From Lautropia mirabilis (GTDB lineage Bacteria; Pseudomonadota; Gammaproteobacteria; Burkholderiales; Burkholderiaceae_B): DNA of 64,000 nucleotides. Numbering within the stretch: position 1 is the stretch's first letter; each line of letters begins with the position of its first letter. The stretch lies in contig CAMCOS010000002.1 in the NCBI GenBank assembly GCA_945876565.1, forward strand, positions 91,464 through 155,463. The letters run 5' to 3'. Shown here in pieces: positions 9,107-19,636 of the stretch. The notes beneath the pieces are model-generated. The model was not told the origin of the DNA. It saw only the letters and a list, made by a program, of their open reading frames with translations, and searched no databases. Made by a program: the position numbers and the translations under genes.

Positions 9107-9730
9107 TTTTTTGCCGAGCTTTGGCTCGGTTCCATTGAGGATCCTTGCAATATTGGCTTTGTGGCGCCAAATCAAAAGCAGGCTGATGACGATTAACGCA
9201 GCGAGCAATGACGTTGAGGCATGCCAGATAACGCCTGACAGGATGGAGTAGTAGAAAGGCGCAAATAACGCTGACGCGATGGCGGCCAGTGAAGACATGC
9301 GAAAGAAAAACGCGGTGATAAGCCAGCTCAGCATGGTGGCTAGACCAAGCATAGGCTCGATCGCCAGCAGCACCCCGAGTGCCGTGGCCACACCTTTGCC
9401 GCCTTTGAATCTCAGAAAGAGTGGGAACAAATGCCCCAAAAAAACGGCCAACGCAGTCACGGCAATGACATCTGCTTGGCCGTTGATTCGGTGTGCCAAC
9501 CATACAGCAAGCCAGCCTTTGGCGGCATCGCCAAGTAGCGTCAGGATCGCAGCTGTTTTGTTGCCAGTGCGCAAAACGTTGGTTGCACCAGGATTGCCCG
9601 AACCATAGGTGCGCGGATCGGCCAAACCCATCGCTCGGCTGATCACCACCGCAAAAGGGATCGACCCAATCACGTAGCCTAAAACCGCAAACATCGCCAG
9701 TGCGGTAAAACCCGAATCAACACTTTGCAT
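9095..9730 (-). CDS. plsY: Glycerol-3-phosphate acyltransferase PlsY
   Basis: A 211-residue inner-membrane acyltransferase that makes lysophosphatidate from acyl-phosphate and glycerol-3-phosphate. Diagnostic motifs are [12 protein letters not shown] near the N-terminus, [23 protein letters not shown] and [15 protein letters not shown]. Five membrane segments are plausible. I start at the ATG giving [14 protein letters not shown]; the frame remains open upstream for 35 codons but that part is polar and unlike PlsY. It is divergent from surE across 143 bases. Confidence 0.95.
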   Translation of the reverse strand: MQSVDSGFTALAMFAVLGYVIGSIPFAVVISRAMGLADPRTYGSGNPGATNVLRTGNKTAAILTLLGDAAKGWLAVWLAHRINGQADVIAVTALAVFLGHLFPLFLRFKGGKGVATALGVLLAIEPMLGLATMLSWLITAFFFRMSSLAAIASALFAPFYYSILSGVIWHASTSLLAALIVISLLLIWRHKANIARILNGTEPKLGKKSRN

Positions 9731-9873
9731 TTTTAAAGCCCGTCCGGCAATCGAATTTGCGTAGTTTAAGGCAATGATTTGTCTGGCGGGGCGCTGTACT
9801 TTATTCCCATCGATCATCAGGTTGCCCGAGTACAATGCGCCAACTCGTCTTGACTAATGGCATCAAATTACAC

Positions 9874-10617
9874 ATGAAAATCCTGGTTTCAAATGATGAC
9901 GGTTACAGCGCTGCTGGCATCGAGGCGCTCGCTGAAGCGCTTGCACCACATGCAGAGATCACGGTTGTTGCCCCTGAAGTCAATCACAGTGGGGCATCCA
10001 ACTCGTTGACTTTGAACCGACCCTTGTCGGTTCGCCAAGCCAGGAACGGTTATTTCGTGGTCAATGGCACGCCTTCGGATTGCGTGCACATTGCCTTGAC
10101 CGGTTTGCTGGACTTTAAGCCGGATCTGGTTGTCTCGGGCATCAATAATGGCGCCAACATGGGCGATGACACGATTTATTCGGGTACCGTGGCAGCCGCA
10201 GTGGAAGGTCACCTGTTCGGTATACCTTCGATGGCGTTTTCCTTGACAGACAAGGGTTGGCCTCACCTCGAGGACGCCGCCCAGTGGAGCCGTGATCTGG
10301 TGCTTCGTTTCATGCGCAACCCCTTGCCCTCGAATTTTTTGCTGAATGTGAACCTGCCGCCATTGCCTGCGTCACAAATCAAAGGTGTTCAAACCACTCG
10401 GCTTGGCAAACGCCACGCCTCCCAACCGGTCATACCGGCGTTGAATCCGCATGGTGATACGGTGTATTGGATCGGTGCGGCCGGGCACGCTCAGGATGAG
10501 TCGTCTGGGACAGATTTTTATGCGGTGGCCAATGGGCTGATTTCGGTCACCCCCCTACGAATGGACCTCACGCACGACCAGCAACTCGATCACGTGTCGC
10601 GATGGTTGATCGCTTAA
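9874..10617 (+). CDS. surE: 5'/3'-nucleotidase SurE
   Basis: A 247-residue metal-dependent nucleoside monophosphate phosphatase. The N-terminal active site [44 protein letters not shown] and [26 protein letters not shown] are all present. The ATG is chosen because it begins exactly at the conserved first strand; fourteen extra in-frame codons upstream are not conserved. It overlaps pcm by sixteen bases, and surE-pcm-nlpD is a classic proteobacterial stress-survival cluster. A TACAAT at 9831-9836 could serve as a -10 element. Confidence 0.96.
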   Translation: MKILVSNDDGYSAAGIEALAEALAPHAEITVVAPEVNHSGASNSLTLNRPLSVRQARNGYFVVNGTPSDCVHIALTGLLDFKPDLVVSGINNGANMGDDTIYSGTVAAAVEGHLFGIPSMAFSLTDKGWPHLEDAAQWSRDLVLRFMRNPLPSNFLLNVNLPPLPASQIKGVQTTRLGKRHASQPVIPALNPHGDTVYWIGAAGHAQDESSGTDFYAVANGLISVTPLRMDLTHDQQLDHVSRWLIA

Positions 10618-11384
10618 CCAAAAAGAAACCTGATAGCTGGCTTGATAAGCTCAAGCCAGCCAACAGCAACACCCGAATCAGTGTGGGTGCACGCGTGGCA
10701 CCAAAGGCGTCTGTGCCACTCAATTCAGGTTCACCCGACAATTTGGGATTGACATCAGACCGATCGCGACAGCGAATGGTGGATCGGGTTCGGGCCCAAG
10801 GTGTTGAGCACAAGGCCGTACTGGAGGCGCTTGGTAGCATTGCTCGGCACCGATTTGTGGATCAAGCGCTCGCTAGCCGGGCGTATGAAGACGGGGCTTT
10901 GCCAATTGGCCACGGACAGACCATTTCGCAGCCATGGGTCGTGGCGCGCATGCTGGCTGTATTATGTGAGCCCGAAACTCCCAGAAAAGTGCTTGAAATT
11001 GGTACGGGTTGCGGTTACCAAGCAGCAGTGATGTCCAAACTATTTCCACAGGTCTTCACTGTCGAGCGCGTCAGGGCATTGTACGATACGGCTAAAGCGC
11101 GGTTGCAAGAGATGGCATTGCGCAATGTGCAATGCTCGTTCGGCGATGGCATGCTTGGGTGGAGTGCGAAGGCGCCGTTTGATGCCATCATCGTGGCAGC
11201 AGCGGGTTTGTCGATTCCTCAAACGTTGCTCGATCAACTCGCTGTCGGTGGTAAGCTGATTGCTCCAGAGGGAGATACCATCCAGCGATTGATTATGGTG
11301 ACGCGTCAGTCAGCCCATCAATGGGTGCGTGTCGAGCTAGAGTCAGTCCGATTCGTGCCGTTAAAGCCTGGAGTTCAGACTTGA
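10602..11384 (+). CDS. pcm: Protein-L-isoaspartate O-methyltransferase
   Basis: A 260-residue repair enzyme that methylates L-isoaspartyl residues using SAM. The catalytic core begins near residue 40: [47 protein letters not shown], then the SAM loop [18 protein letters not shown]. The first 40 residues form a polar extension rich in Lys, Ser and Pro, absent from E. coli Pcm; I keep the first ATG because the extension is in frame and starts within the surE overlap, but a later start cannot be excluded. It lies between surE and nlpD as in many proteobacteria. Confidence 0.94.
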   Translation: MVDRLTKKKPDSWLDKLKPANSNTRISVGARVAPKASVPLNSGSPDNLGLTSDRSRQRMVDRVRAQGVEHKAVLEALGSIARHRFVDQALASRAYEDGALPIGHGQTISQPWVVARMLAVLCEPETPRKVLEIGTGCGYQAAVMSKLFPQVFTVERVRALYDTAKARLQEMALRNVQCSFGDGMLGWSAKAPFDAIIVAAAGLSIPQTLLDQLAVGGKLIAPEGDTIQRLIMVTRQSAHQWVRVELESVRFVPLKPGVQT

Positions 11385-11401
11385 AAGGATTGGAGAATAG
11401 T

Positions 11402-12229
11402 ATGGCCAGTGCCAAATCGCCCCAGACGCTGATCGCGTCAGTTAATCGGTCAGGTGGCTGTGCCGGCGATGGTTGGATCGGTGCTCGTGTTGTTAAAGCG
11501 CTAACGGCCTTTGCACTGACGGCGACTCTGGCAGGGTGTGCCGGGACCGGTATATTTGCGCCCGTCACGAACCTAAGTGATCGAGGCGTCCAAGGCACGT
11601 ATCGGATTCAACCTGGTGATACATTGACTTCGATTTCTCGTGACACCGGCGTGAGCGTCGATCGATTGATTGCGCTGAACGATATCTCCAATCCGAGCTT
11701 GATTCGCGTTGGTCAGCGCCTGCGCTTAAGTGATGATGCGACTGTGCCCAGTGGCATGATGGCTGATCGGGACCCTGGCGGTTCCAGCGCAATGGGGGGC
11801 AGCGAGGAGCCGGTTACTGAACCCGCCAGTGCGCCCGGCAAGGTGACGCCCGCATCCGATGCAAGCAAGATTGCGATGGTCTGGCCCGCCAAAGGCGAAA
11901 TCATTCAACGCTTTACACCTCAAACCAAAGGCATTGATATTGCTGGCCCGATCGGTGAGCCAGTCATTGCGGCTGCCGGCGGTAATGTCGTGTTCGCTGG
12001 TGATGCTGTGCGAGGGTTTGGCAATCTGGTGATCGTGGATCACGGCGACGGATTCATCACGGCTTATGCACACAATGACAAATTACTCGTCACAAAAGGT
12101 GATGCCGTTGCCAAGTCACAGAAAATTGCAACGCTTGGTCAGTCAGGAACGACTTCACCACGGTTGCACTTCGAGGTGCGTCGCAATGGCACACCAGTCG
12201 ACCCATTGCGTTACTTGCCAGCACAGTAG
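11402..12229 (+). CDS. nlpD: NlpD-like murein hydrolase activator lipoprotein
   Basis: A 275-residue lipoprotein. A lipobox LAGC places the lipidated cysteine at residue 46, after an unusually long 30-residue polar lead. A LysM peptidoglycan-binding module covers about residues 64-110 (YRIQPGDTLTSISRDTG ... RVGQRLRL), then a linker, then a LytM/M23 domain from about 165. The M23 domain lacks the first zinc histidine: the site reads KGIDIAGPIG, as in E. coli NlpD, so it is probably an activator of amidases and not itself a hydrolase. A GGAG box lies six bases before the ATG. The gene follows pcm; rpoS, the usual next gene, is replaced by an exonuclease gene. Confidence 0.9.
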   Translation: MASAKSPQTLIASVNRSGGCAGDGWIGARVVKALTAFALTATLAGCAGTGIFAPVTNLSDRGVQGTYRIQPGDTLTSISRDTGVSVDRLIALNDISNPSLIRVGQRLRLSDDATVPSGMMADRDPGGSSAMGGSEEPVTEPASAPGKVTPASDASKIAMVWPAKGEIIQRFTPQTKGIDIAGPIGEPVIAAAGGNVVFAGDAVRGFGNLVIVDHGDGFITAYAHNDKLLVTKGDAVAKSQKIATLGQSGTTSPRLHFEVRRNGTPVDPLRYLPAQ

Positions 12230-12246
12230 GACACACGAGGTAAGGC

Positions 12247-13023
12247 ATGACCCCGACACTTGTATTTGACCTGGAAACCATTCCAGATGTGGATGGACTG
12301 CGTCAAGTTAATGACTGGCACGATTTGACCGATGACGAAGTGGTTGAGCGGGCGTTTGCGCTTAGACAGGATAAAACTGGCAGCACCTTTTTACAGCACC
12401 ACTTGCACAAGATCGTCGTGGTTGGCTGTGTGTTTCGGGATGACACTGGGTTTCGGGTGAAGTGCCTAGGACAGGCGAGCGACTCGGAGCAGACTCTCAT
12501 TCAAAGCTTTTTTAAAACCGTCGATCACTACACACCACGCCTAGTGAGCTGGAATGGCTCTGGATTTGATCTGCCCGTGCTTCATTATCGTAGTCTGATA
12601 CACGGTGTAGCGTCACCGCGATACTGGGATACCGGGCAGGACGATCGAGACTTCAAGTACAACAACTATTTAAGCCGCTATCACGATCGTCACATCGATT
12701 TGATGGACGTGCTGGCCAAATACGGTGGACGGGCCACTGCGCCGCTCGATGACATGGCCAAGCTGTGTGGGTTTCCGGGCAAGCTTGGCATGGATGGCAG
12801 TCAGGTCTGGCAAGCTTGGCGTGATGGCAAGCGTGAAGAGGTCAGGGCGTATTGTGAGACCGATGTTGTCAACACATGGTTGGTGTTTTGTCGGTTTCGC
12901 TTAATTCGCGGTGAGCTCTCGCCCGAGGCCTATGATCAAGAGATTGAGCTTGTCCGAGCACATTTGGCTGGCATCGATGCGCCTCACTGGCGTGAGTATT
13001 TAGCAGCCTGGAACAAGACCTGA
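12247..13023 (+). CDS. Predicted 3'-5' exonuclease, PolB-exonuclease-like
   Basis: A 258-residue stand-alone DEDD-type exonuclease related to the proofreading domain of family B DNA polymerases. ExoI motif is VFDLETIPD, ExoII is [18 protein letters not shown], and ExoIII is around [16 protein letters not shown] clear ribosome-binding site (GAGGTAAGG) precedes the ATG. It is 17 bases after nlpD and two bases before rlmD, so it appears to be part of the surE-pcm-nlpD transcript. The substrate (DNA or RNA) has not been established for most members of this family. Confidence 0.85.
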   Translation: MTPTLVFDLETIPDVDGLRQVNDWHDLTDDEVVERAFALRQDKTGSTFLQHHLHKIVVVGCVFRDDTGFRVKCLGQASDSEQTLIQSFFKTVDHYTPRLVSWNGSGFDLPVLHYRSLIHGVASPRYWDTGQDDRDFKYNNYLSRYHDRHIDLMDVLAKYGGRATAPLDDMAKLCGFPGKLGMDGSQVWQAWRDGKREEVRAYCETDVVNTWLVFCRFRLIRGELSPEAYDQEIELVRAHLAGIDAPHWREYLAAWNKT

Positions 13024-13025
13024 AC

Positions 13026-14363
13026 ATGGCTCAGACATTTGATTTATGGATCGAGTCGCTCGATCACGAGGCACGTGGTGTTGCGCATCTCGATGGCAAG
13101 GTGGTGTTCGTAGAAGGCGCATTGCCTGGCGAGCACGTGAGTGCGGAGTTGATTAAAAAGAAGCCCAAGTTCAACACGGCGCGCGCGCTCACTGTGCACC
13201 GAACGAGCTGGTTGCGGGTAGATCCAAAGTGTCCGCATTTTGGGGTCTGCGGCGGGTGTGCGATGCAGCACTTGGTTCCCGATGCGCAGGTCGCGGTCAA
13301 GCAACGGGTTTTAGAGGACGCTTTTAAGCACATTGGCGGTGTCAAGCCCGAGCAAATGCTGGCGCCCATACATGGACCATCCTGGGGTTACCGCTATCGG
13401 GCCCGTCTAACAGCCCGACTGGTGCCACGCAAAGGTGGTGTTCTGGTGGGCTTTCATGAGCGTCGCAGCAGCTACGTGGCAGACATGACGAGCTGCTCGG
13501 TTTTGCCGCCCAAGGTGAGTAACCTCTTGGTGCCGTTGCGCCGTTTGATTGAATCAATGAGTGCGCCAGACCGGTTACCGCAAATCGAGGTGGCAGTGGG
13601 TGACTCAGTGACTGCCATGGTGTTGCGTCATCTCGAACCACTGACGGCCGATGATGTTGATCGTCTGAGCGTGTTTGGGAAGTTGCACGGGGTGCAATGG
13701 TGGCTGCAGCCCAAGGGTCCTGAAACCGTCCATCGCCTAGAGGCTGAGGTGGCAGAAGAACTTGCCTATGGCTTGCCAGCATTTGATATTCGGATGCCGT
13801 TTCAGCCAACGGACTTCACTCAGGTCAATCACCAGATTAACCAGGTGCTGGTTTCAAAGGCACTTTCTTTGCTCGACATTCAGGCAGGTGAGCGCGTTGT
13901 CGATCTTTTTTGTGGATTGGGTAACTTCACTTTGCCCCTGGCGCGCCAGGCTAAGCACGTCATCGGTATCGAGGGCAGTCAAGCGCTGGTTCAGCGTGCG
14001 TTTGATAACGCTCGAGCCAATGGCATCGAGAATGTGGACTTTGAGGCACGTAATTTGTTTGAGTTCACGCTCGACGATTTGCAGGCTTTGCCCGCGTTCG
14101 ATCGCCTGTTGATTGATCCACCACGCGAGGGTGCGTTGTCCGTTTGCGAGGCGTTGGCCAGTCAGCCAGCGGCGAATCGACCCAAGCGCATTGTTTACGT
14201 GTCTTGCAATCCCGCGACTTTGGCACGTGATGCTGCTGTCTTGTGTCAGCAAGGCCTGTATCACTTGCGACAGGCCGGTGTGGTCAATATGTTTCCCCAC
14301 ACGGGTCACGTCGAATCCATTGCCGTGTTTGAACCCGCAAGCTCATTGGCTTGCAGGCGGTGA
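13026..14363 (+). CDS. rlmD: 23S rRNA (uracil-1939-C5)-methyltransferase RlmD
   Basis: A 445-residue RumA-type enzyme. An N-terminal TRAM domain (residues 1-60) is followed by the iron-sulphur cysteines C69, C75 and C78 in [10 protein letters not shown], with a fourth candidate in [10 protein letters not shown]. The SAM loop is [16 protein letters not shown], and the catalytic region reads [10 protein letters not shown] and [14 protein letters not shown], the latter with the nucleophilic cysteine. The length fits the family. It ends the surE-to-rlmD run and is convergent with argH. A 6-bp hairpin (14337-14354) overlaps its last codons. Confidence 0.95.
   Translation: MAQTFDLWIESLDHEARGVAHLDGKVVFVEGALPGEHVSAELIKKKPKFNTARALTVHRTSWLRVDPKCPHFGVCGGCAMQHLVPDAQVAVKQRVLEDAFKHIGGVKPEQMLAPIHGPSWGYRYRARLTARLVPRKGGVLVGFHERRSSYVADMTSCSVLPPKVSNLLVPLRRLIESMSAPDRLPQIEVAVGDSVTAMVLRHLEPLTADDVDRLSVFGKLHGVQWWLQPKGPETVHRLEAEVAEELAYGLPAFDIRMPFQPTDFTQVNHQINQVLVSKALSLLDIQAGERVVDLFCGLGNFTLPLARQAKHVIGIEGSQALVQRAFDNARANGIENVDFEARNLFEFTLDDLQALPAFDRLLIDPPREGALSVCEALASQPAANRPKRIVYVSCNPATLARDAAVLCQQGLYHLRQAGVVNMFPHTGHVESIAVFEPASSLACRR
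14337..14354. terminator. Weak hairpin at the rlmD/argH convergence
   Basis: GCAAGC and GCTTGC form a 6-bp stem around a six-base loop, lying over the final codons of rlmD. There is no T-run on either side, so if it stops transcription it would be Rho-assisted or only partial. The 27 bases between the two convergent genes contain nothing else. Confidence 0.25.
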
Positions 14364-14390
14364 GCGCTAGACTGTCTGGTGATCTGTCGG

Positions 14391-15815
14391 CTACTTCGTC
14401 TTTTGCAAGGCAGCGATCATGGTCTGGGCGGCCGCTTTAACTCGGGCAGGTGCGGTACCACCGATGTGGTCACGCGCATTGACCGAGCCCTCAAGTGTTA
14501 ACACCTCGTGGATGTCCGCTTCGATACGGCTGTCAAAGGCTTTGAGTTCGTCAAGGGTTAGGTCGGCCAAATCACAGCCACGCTTTTCACAGCTGAGCAC
14601 CGCATGCGCCACCACTTCGTGGGCATCGCGAAATGGCAGTCCCTTTTTGACCAAATAATCAGCCAGGTCTGTCGCAGTGGCATACCCTTGGCGGGCAGCT
14701 GCTCGCATCGAATCGGCGTGAACGGTCAGCCCCTTCATCATGTCAGCAAAGATGGTCAGTGTGTCCCTGACGGTATCAGCCGTATCGAACAGTCCTTCTT
14801 TGTCTTCCTGGTTGTCTTTGTTGTAGGCCAGCGGCTGGCCCTTCATGAGCGTGAGCAGTGCCATTAAATGACCATTGACCCGTCCGGTTTTGCCGCGCGC
14901 GAGCTCAGGCACGTCCGGATTTTTCTTTTGCGGCATGATGGAGCTACCAGTGCAGAATCGATCGGCAATCGTGATGAAACCAATTTTTGGGCTCATCCAC
15001 AGAACGAGCTCTTCAGACAGGCGCGAGATGTGAACCATCACAATGGCGCTTGCCGCACAAAATTCGATGGCAAAGTCACGGTCAGACACGGCGTCTAGCG
15101 AGTTGGGGCAAACCCCGTCAAACCCCAGTGTTCGAGCCACGCGCTCACGGTCAATCGGGTAGCTCGTGCCTGCTAGAGCAGCAGCACCTAGCGGGAGGCG
15201 GTTGACCCGTTTGCGGCAGTCCGCTAAACGCTCCGCGTCCCGACTGAACATTTCTGCGTAGGCCATCAGGTGATGCCCAAAAGTCACCGGTTGAGCGACT
15301 TGCAGATGCGTAAAGCCAGGCATGATGGTGTCAGCTTGCGCCAGTGCTTGTTCGGCAAGTGTGAGCCGCAAGTCGGTAAGCTGGATATCGATGAGGTCAA
15401 TCTGTTGACGCAACCACAATCGAATGTCAGTGGCGACCTGATCATTTCGTGAACGTCCTGTGTGAAGGCGTTTGCCTGAATCACCGATGAGTTCAACCAA
15501 GCGCTTTTCGATATTCAGGTGTACATCTTCGAGGTCAAGTGACCATTGGAACTGCCCTTCAAGGATTTCTTGTCGTATCACTGACATGCCACGTTCGATG
15601 TCAGTCAGGTCTTGTTTGGAAATGACGCCAACGTGGGCAAGCATCTCAGCGTGAGCCAGTGAGCCTTCGATGTCCTGCATGGCCATGCGCTTGTCGAAAT
15701 CGACCGACGCGGTGTAGCGCTTGACCAAATCGGAAACTGGCTCTGAGAAGCGAGCTGACCAGGCTTGGGCTTTATTGGCAAACTGGTCTTGAGTGGGGGT
15801 GTGTTTATCTGTCAT
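14391..15815 (-). CDS. argH: Argininosuccinate lyase
   Basis: A 474-residue tetrameric lyase for the last step of arginine synthesis (argininosuccinate to arginine plus fumarate). The family signature [12 protein letters not shown] is intact, as are [17 protein letters not shown] near residue 120 and [16 protein letters not shown] with the conserved histidine. The C-terminal [17 protein letters not shown] is also canonical. I start at the ATG (MTDKHTPTQ); a TTG two codons upstream is less likely. It stands alone, divergent from nadE across 82 bases. Confidence 0.97.
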   Translation of the reverse strand: MTDKHTPTQDQFANKAQAWSARFSEPVSDLVKRYTASVDFDKRMAMQDIEGSLAHAEMLAHVGVISKQDLTDIERGMSVIRQEILEGQFQWSLDLEDVHLNIEKRLVELIGDSGKRLHTGRSRNDQVATDIRLWLRQQIDLIDIQLTDLRLTLAEQALAQADTIMPGFTHLQVAQPVTFGHHLMAYAEMFSRDAERLADCRKRVNRLPLGAAALAGTSYPIDRERVARTLGFDGVCPNSLDAVSDRDFAIEFCAASAIVMVHISRLSEELVLWMSPKIGFITIADRFCTGSSIMPQKKNPDVPELARGKTGRVNGHLMALLTLMKGQPLAYNKDNQEDKEGLFDTADTVRDTLTIFADMMKGLTVHADSMRAAARQGYATATDLADYLVKKGLPFRDAHEVVAHAVLSCEKRGCDLADLTLDELKAFDSRIEADIHEVLTLEGSVNARDHIGGTAPARVKAAAQTMIAALQKTK

Positions 15816-15897
15816 GATCAAGTGATTATAGAGCGATGGCTATCGTCATCCACCGTGCGATAATCAAATTAACTGAACTTTTCCTAAAGAGAAACTT

Positions 15898-17556
15898 ATG
15901 GCAGCTGCAAAAGTCGCGCTGGCTCAGCTAAATGCAACGGTGGGCGATTTTGAGGGAAATGTTCGCAAGATCGAACAAATGGCCAGGCGCGCAGCTGCCA
16001 ATGGTGTCGATGTTCTGTTAACGCCTGAGATGGCGCTCACTGGCTACCCGGCTGAAGACCTGTTGCTGCGTCCAGCTTTTGTCGAGCAAGAGCACCAAGC
16101 TTTGCTGGAGTTGGCAAAGAGATTAGCCGGTTTGCCCCAGCTTGCGGTGGTGGTTGGTCACCTACACGCACAAGGCAATGACCTATATAACGCGGCCAGC
16201 GTATTGCTCGGCGGGCAGGTGGTTGCCAAGTACTTCAAGCGTGAGCTGCCAAACTATGGGGTTTTTGACGAAAAACGTTATTTTGTGGCGGGCCATGAGG
16301 CGTGTGTGTTTGAGCATGCGGGCGTCAAGTTTGGCGTCAACATCTGCGAGGATGCGTGGTTTAGACACGCCCCGCAAGCCGCTGTGCAAGCGGGTGCGCA
16401 GTGCTTGTTGGTCCTGAACGCATCGCCGTTTCACATGGGTAAATTCAATCAACGATTAGACATGATGCGGCGCTGTGTTGATCGGGCAGGCGTGAGCCTT
16501 CTGTACGCCAATTTATGCGGCGCCCAGGATGAGCTGGTGTTTGACGGCATGTCCTTTGCCATGGATAAAACTGGTCACTGTATTGGCCACGCGCCGGCCT
16601 TTGAAGAAGCACTGGTGTATCTCGATGTTCACGCAGGCGGCGCCTTGGCGGTTGAACAAGGCCCGTGGATACCAGTGACCAGCATGGAAGAGGAGGCCGA
16701 ACACGATCATTTGTCGATGGTCTGGCAGGCGTTGGTTGTTGGCGTGAGGGATTACCTTGCCAAAAATGGGTTTGACTCAGCTTTGCTGGGGTTGTCCGGT
16801 GGTATCGATTCAGCCGTTGTTTTGGCCGTTGCCGTGGATGCACTTGGCCCACAAAAGATCACGGCCGTGATGATGCCATCGCGATACACCGCTGACATCT
16901 CGTTAACCGATGCAGCCGACATGGCAACCCGGGTCGGTGTTCGGTACGAGCAAGTGGCGATTTCTGATATCACCGAGCAGTTCGAGACAGCGTTGTCGCC
17001 TGTATTTGCTGGCAGAGCGGCTGATACGACTGAGGAGAACATTCAGGCGCGTGTGCGCGGCACTTTGCTGATGGCGATGTCCAACAAGTTTGGCTCTTTG
17101 GTATTGACGACTGGCAATAAGTCTGAGCTCACGACGGGCTACTGCACGTTGTATGGCGACATGGCTGGTGGGTTTGCGGTGCTCAAAGATGTTCCTAAAA
17201 CACTGGTATACCGACTGGCTCGTTGGCGTAATCTGCAGTCAGACGTGATCCCGGATCGCATCATTACGCGGGCACCGTCGGCTGAACTCAGGCTCGAGCA
17301 GACTGACCAAGATTCTTTGCCGCCATACGAGGTGATCGACAGCATCATTGCCGGATATGTCGACCATAACTTGCCAATCTCGACATTGATCGAAACTGGC
17401 CTTGACCGTGATGCCGTACACCAAGTCGTTAGGCTCTTGCACATCAATGAATACAAGCGCCGTCAGTCGGCACCCGGCCCGAAAGTCACCGTGCGGGCAT
17501 TCGGTCGCGATTGGCGCTATCCTTTGTCAAATGCATTTCGTGAAACCGGCGCCTAG
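15898..17556 (+). CDS. nadE: Glutamine-dependent NAD+ synthetase
   Basis: A 552-residue two-domain enzyme that amidates nicotinic acid adenine dinucleotide. The N-terminal nitrilase-type glutaminase has the E44-K114-C150 triad (TPEMALTGYP, KRELPNYG, GVNICEDAW). The C-terminal synthetase domain from about residue 285 has the P-loop LGLSGGIDSAVVLAV and TGNKSELTTGYCTLYGDM. TAAAGAGA before the ATG serves as ribosome-binding site, and a GATAAT about 35 bases upstream is a candidate -10 element. glnB follows after 27 bases, so both are probably one transcript. Confidence 0.96.
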   Translation: MAAAKVALAQLNATVGDFEGNVRKIEQMARRAAANGVDVLLTPEMALTGYPAEDLLLRPAFVEQEHQALLELAKRLAGLPQLAVVVGHLHAQGNDLYNAASVLLGGQVVAKYFKRELPNYGVFDEKRYFVAGHEACVFEHAGVKFGVNICEDAWFRHAPQAAVQAGAQCLLVLNASPFHMGKFNQRLDMMRRCVDRAGVSLLYANLCGAQDELVFDGMSFAMDKTGHCIGHAPAFEEALVYLDVHAGGALAVEQGPWIPVTSMEEEAEHDHLSMVWQALVVGVRDYLAKNGFDSALLGLSGGIDSAVVLAVAVDALGPQKITAVMMPSRYTADISLTDAADMATRVGVRYEQVAISDITEQFETALSPVFAGRAADTTEENIQARVRGTLLMAMSNKFGSLVLTTGNKSELTTGYCTLYGDMAGGFAVLKDVPKTLVYRLARWRNLQSDVIPDRIITRAPSAELRLEQTDQDSLPPYEVIDSIIAGYVDHNLPISTLIETGLDRDAVHQVVRLLHINEYKRRQSAPGPKVTVRAFGRDWRYPLSNAFRETGA

Positions 17557-17922
<366 letters not shown>

Positions 17923-17971
17923 AGAAGAAGTGCCCGGGCATAAACATCATTGATCTGAAAGCAGCGGTCGC

Positions 17972-19597
17972 ATGAAACCATTTAACTGGCATAACCCATA
18001 CCCCAGTCTGCGCATTCCTTTGTTTGCACGAAACGTTGTTTCGACCTCGCATCCGCTAGCTGCCCAAGCTGGGTTACGAATGCTGTATCAAGGCGGCAGC
18101 GCAGTTGACGCTGCGATTGCGGCAGCTGCCGCGATTACCTTGGTTGAGCCAGTGTCCTGCGGTCTTGGTGGTGACGCGTTTGCGATTGTCTGGCATGAAG
18201 GCAAGGCGCATGGATTGAACGCATCTGGCCACGCACCAGCGGCCTGGAATCTTGACTACTTTGGCAGCAAATACGGGCGTGATCAAAGTGGGCGGCCATT
18301 GGCACCCAAGCGCGGTGTTGACTCAGTGACTGTGCCTGGCGTGGTCGCTGGATGGGCAGCTTTGCATGAGAGGTTTGGCAAATTGCCATTTGCCCAGTTG
18401 ATGGAACCTGCTATAGAGATTGCTGAGCGCGGCTATCCGGTGCCGCCCGTGGTGGCATACAAATGGGCTGCTGCGGTGGATGAATTAAAAGACCAGCCCG
18501 GTTTTGCGCAGGCGTTTATGCCCGGGGGCAAAGCACCCGCGGTCGGGCAGCGGTTTTGTTGGCCAGCAGCAGCCAAAACGCTACGGCTTATCGCGCAAAC
18601 CGAAGGCCAGTCGATGTACTCGGGCGAGCTTGCGGAGAAACTCGTTGGTTTTCTGCGCGAAAACGGTGGCGCGCACACCTTGGACGATTTTTCTTCCTAT
18701 GAGGCGCGCTGGGTTGAGCCCATTGCCAAAGACTACCGTGGCTACACGCTGCATGAAATCCCACCCAATGGACAGGGCATCGCAGCCTTGATGGCGGTTG
18801 GCATTCTGGAGCAGTTTGATTTGAAGGCCTTGGGTCTGGATACGGTCGCTTCTCAGCATCTTCAAATCGAGGCGATGAAACTCGCGTTTGCCGATTTGTA
18901 TCAGTATGTTGCCGATTCGGGCAGCATGACGGTTGCAGCTCAGCAGTTGCTAGACCCCGCTTATCTGGCCTCGCGCGCTAAATTAATTGACCCGAACCGG
19001 GCAACGCACTTCGGAGCAGGCGTGCCTGATGCAGGTGGCACGATCTATTTGTCTGCAGCAGATGAGTCGGGCATGATGGTTTCCTTTATCCAGTCCAATT
19101 ACATGGGTTTTGGCTCTGGTTTGGTGATGCCAGAATCCGGCATTAGCCTGCAAAACCGTGGGGTTGGTTTCTCCATGGATGCCGACTCACCCAATGTGGT
19201 GCAAGGGCGCAAGCGGCCGTTTCACACCATTATTCCGGCATTTTTGAGTCGCGATGGGCAGCCTGTCATGAGCTTTGGTGTCATGGGTGGTGACATGCAG
19301 CCCCAGGGCCATTTACAGACGCTGGTGCGCATGCTCGATTACGATCAGCAACCGCAGGCGGCCTGCTGTGCGCCGCGCTGGAAGGTTAACCGGGACTTTA
19401 CCCTCGATGTAGAAGCGACCATGCCCGCGCAGATCGTCGCAGGCTTAAAGGCATTAGGGCACAAGCTTAAGTCAGTTGACGATCCCTACATGGACTTTGG
19501 TTCGGGTCAATTTATTTGGCGGCTGTCCAAGGACCTTGAAGATGGCTATGTTGCGGCTAGCGACAGCCGTCGCGATGGACAAGCGGTCGGCTTCTAA
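17972..19597 (+). CDS. Gamma-glutamyltransferase family protein, no signal peptide
   Basis: A 541-residue Ntn-hydrolase of the GGT family. The N-terminal part has STSHPLAAQAGLRMLYQGGSAVDAAIA and CGLGGDAFAIVW. The probable self-processing threonine is T357 in DAGGTIYLSAAD; GGT precursors cleave before this residue to give large and small subunits. The downstream MGFGSGLVMPESGISLQNRG and RPFHTIIPAF stretches are family features. Unlike periplasmic GGT, no N-terminal signal sequence is visible, so it is likely cytoplasmic (YwrD-like). It may cleave gamma-glutamyl amides or act as an acylase; substrate unknown. It follows glnB by 49 bases across a perfect 10-bp palindrome TGCCCGGGCA. Confidence 0.88.
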   Translation: MKPFNWHNPYPSLRIPLFARNVVSTSHPLAAQAGLRMLYQGGSAVDAAIAAAAAITLVEPVSCGLGGDAFAIVWHEGKAHGLNASGHAPAAWNLDYFGSKYGRDQSGRPLAPKRGVDSVTVPGVVAGWAALHERFGKLPFAQLMEPAIEIAERGYPVPPVVAYKWAAAVDELKDQPGFAQAFMPGGKAPAVGQRFCWPAAAKTLRLIAQTEGQSMYSGELAEKLVGFLRENGGAHTLDDFSSYEARWVEPIAKDYRGYTLHEIPPNGQGIAALMAVGILEQFDLKALGLDTVASQHLQIEAMKLAFADLYQYVADSGSMTVAAQQLLDPAYLASRAKLIDPNRATHFGAGVPDAGGTIYLSAADESGMMVSFIQSNYMGFGSGLVMPESGISLQNRGVGFSMDADSPNVVQGRKRPFHTIIPAFLSRDGQPVMSFGVMGGDMQPQGHLQTLVRMLDYDQQPQAACCAPRWKVNRDFTLDVEATMPAQIVAGLKALGHKLKSVDDPYMDFGSGQFIWRLSKDLEDGYVAASDSRRDGQAVGF

Positions 19598-19636
19598 AGT
19601 CGGATCACGCTGTTTTTTAGTTTCATCTCCGTGCAT

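Noticed and set aside
13342..14309. Two frames of 151-155 codons antisense to rlmD
   Set aside because: They mirror conserved RlmD sequence including the SAM loop and catalytic cysteine; products are low in recognisable structure.
19598..19636. Terminator between the GGT-like gene and the MFS gene
   Set aside because: A T-run is present but no stem of useful length precedes it.
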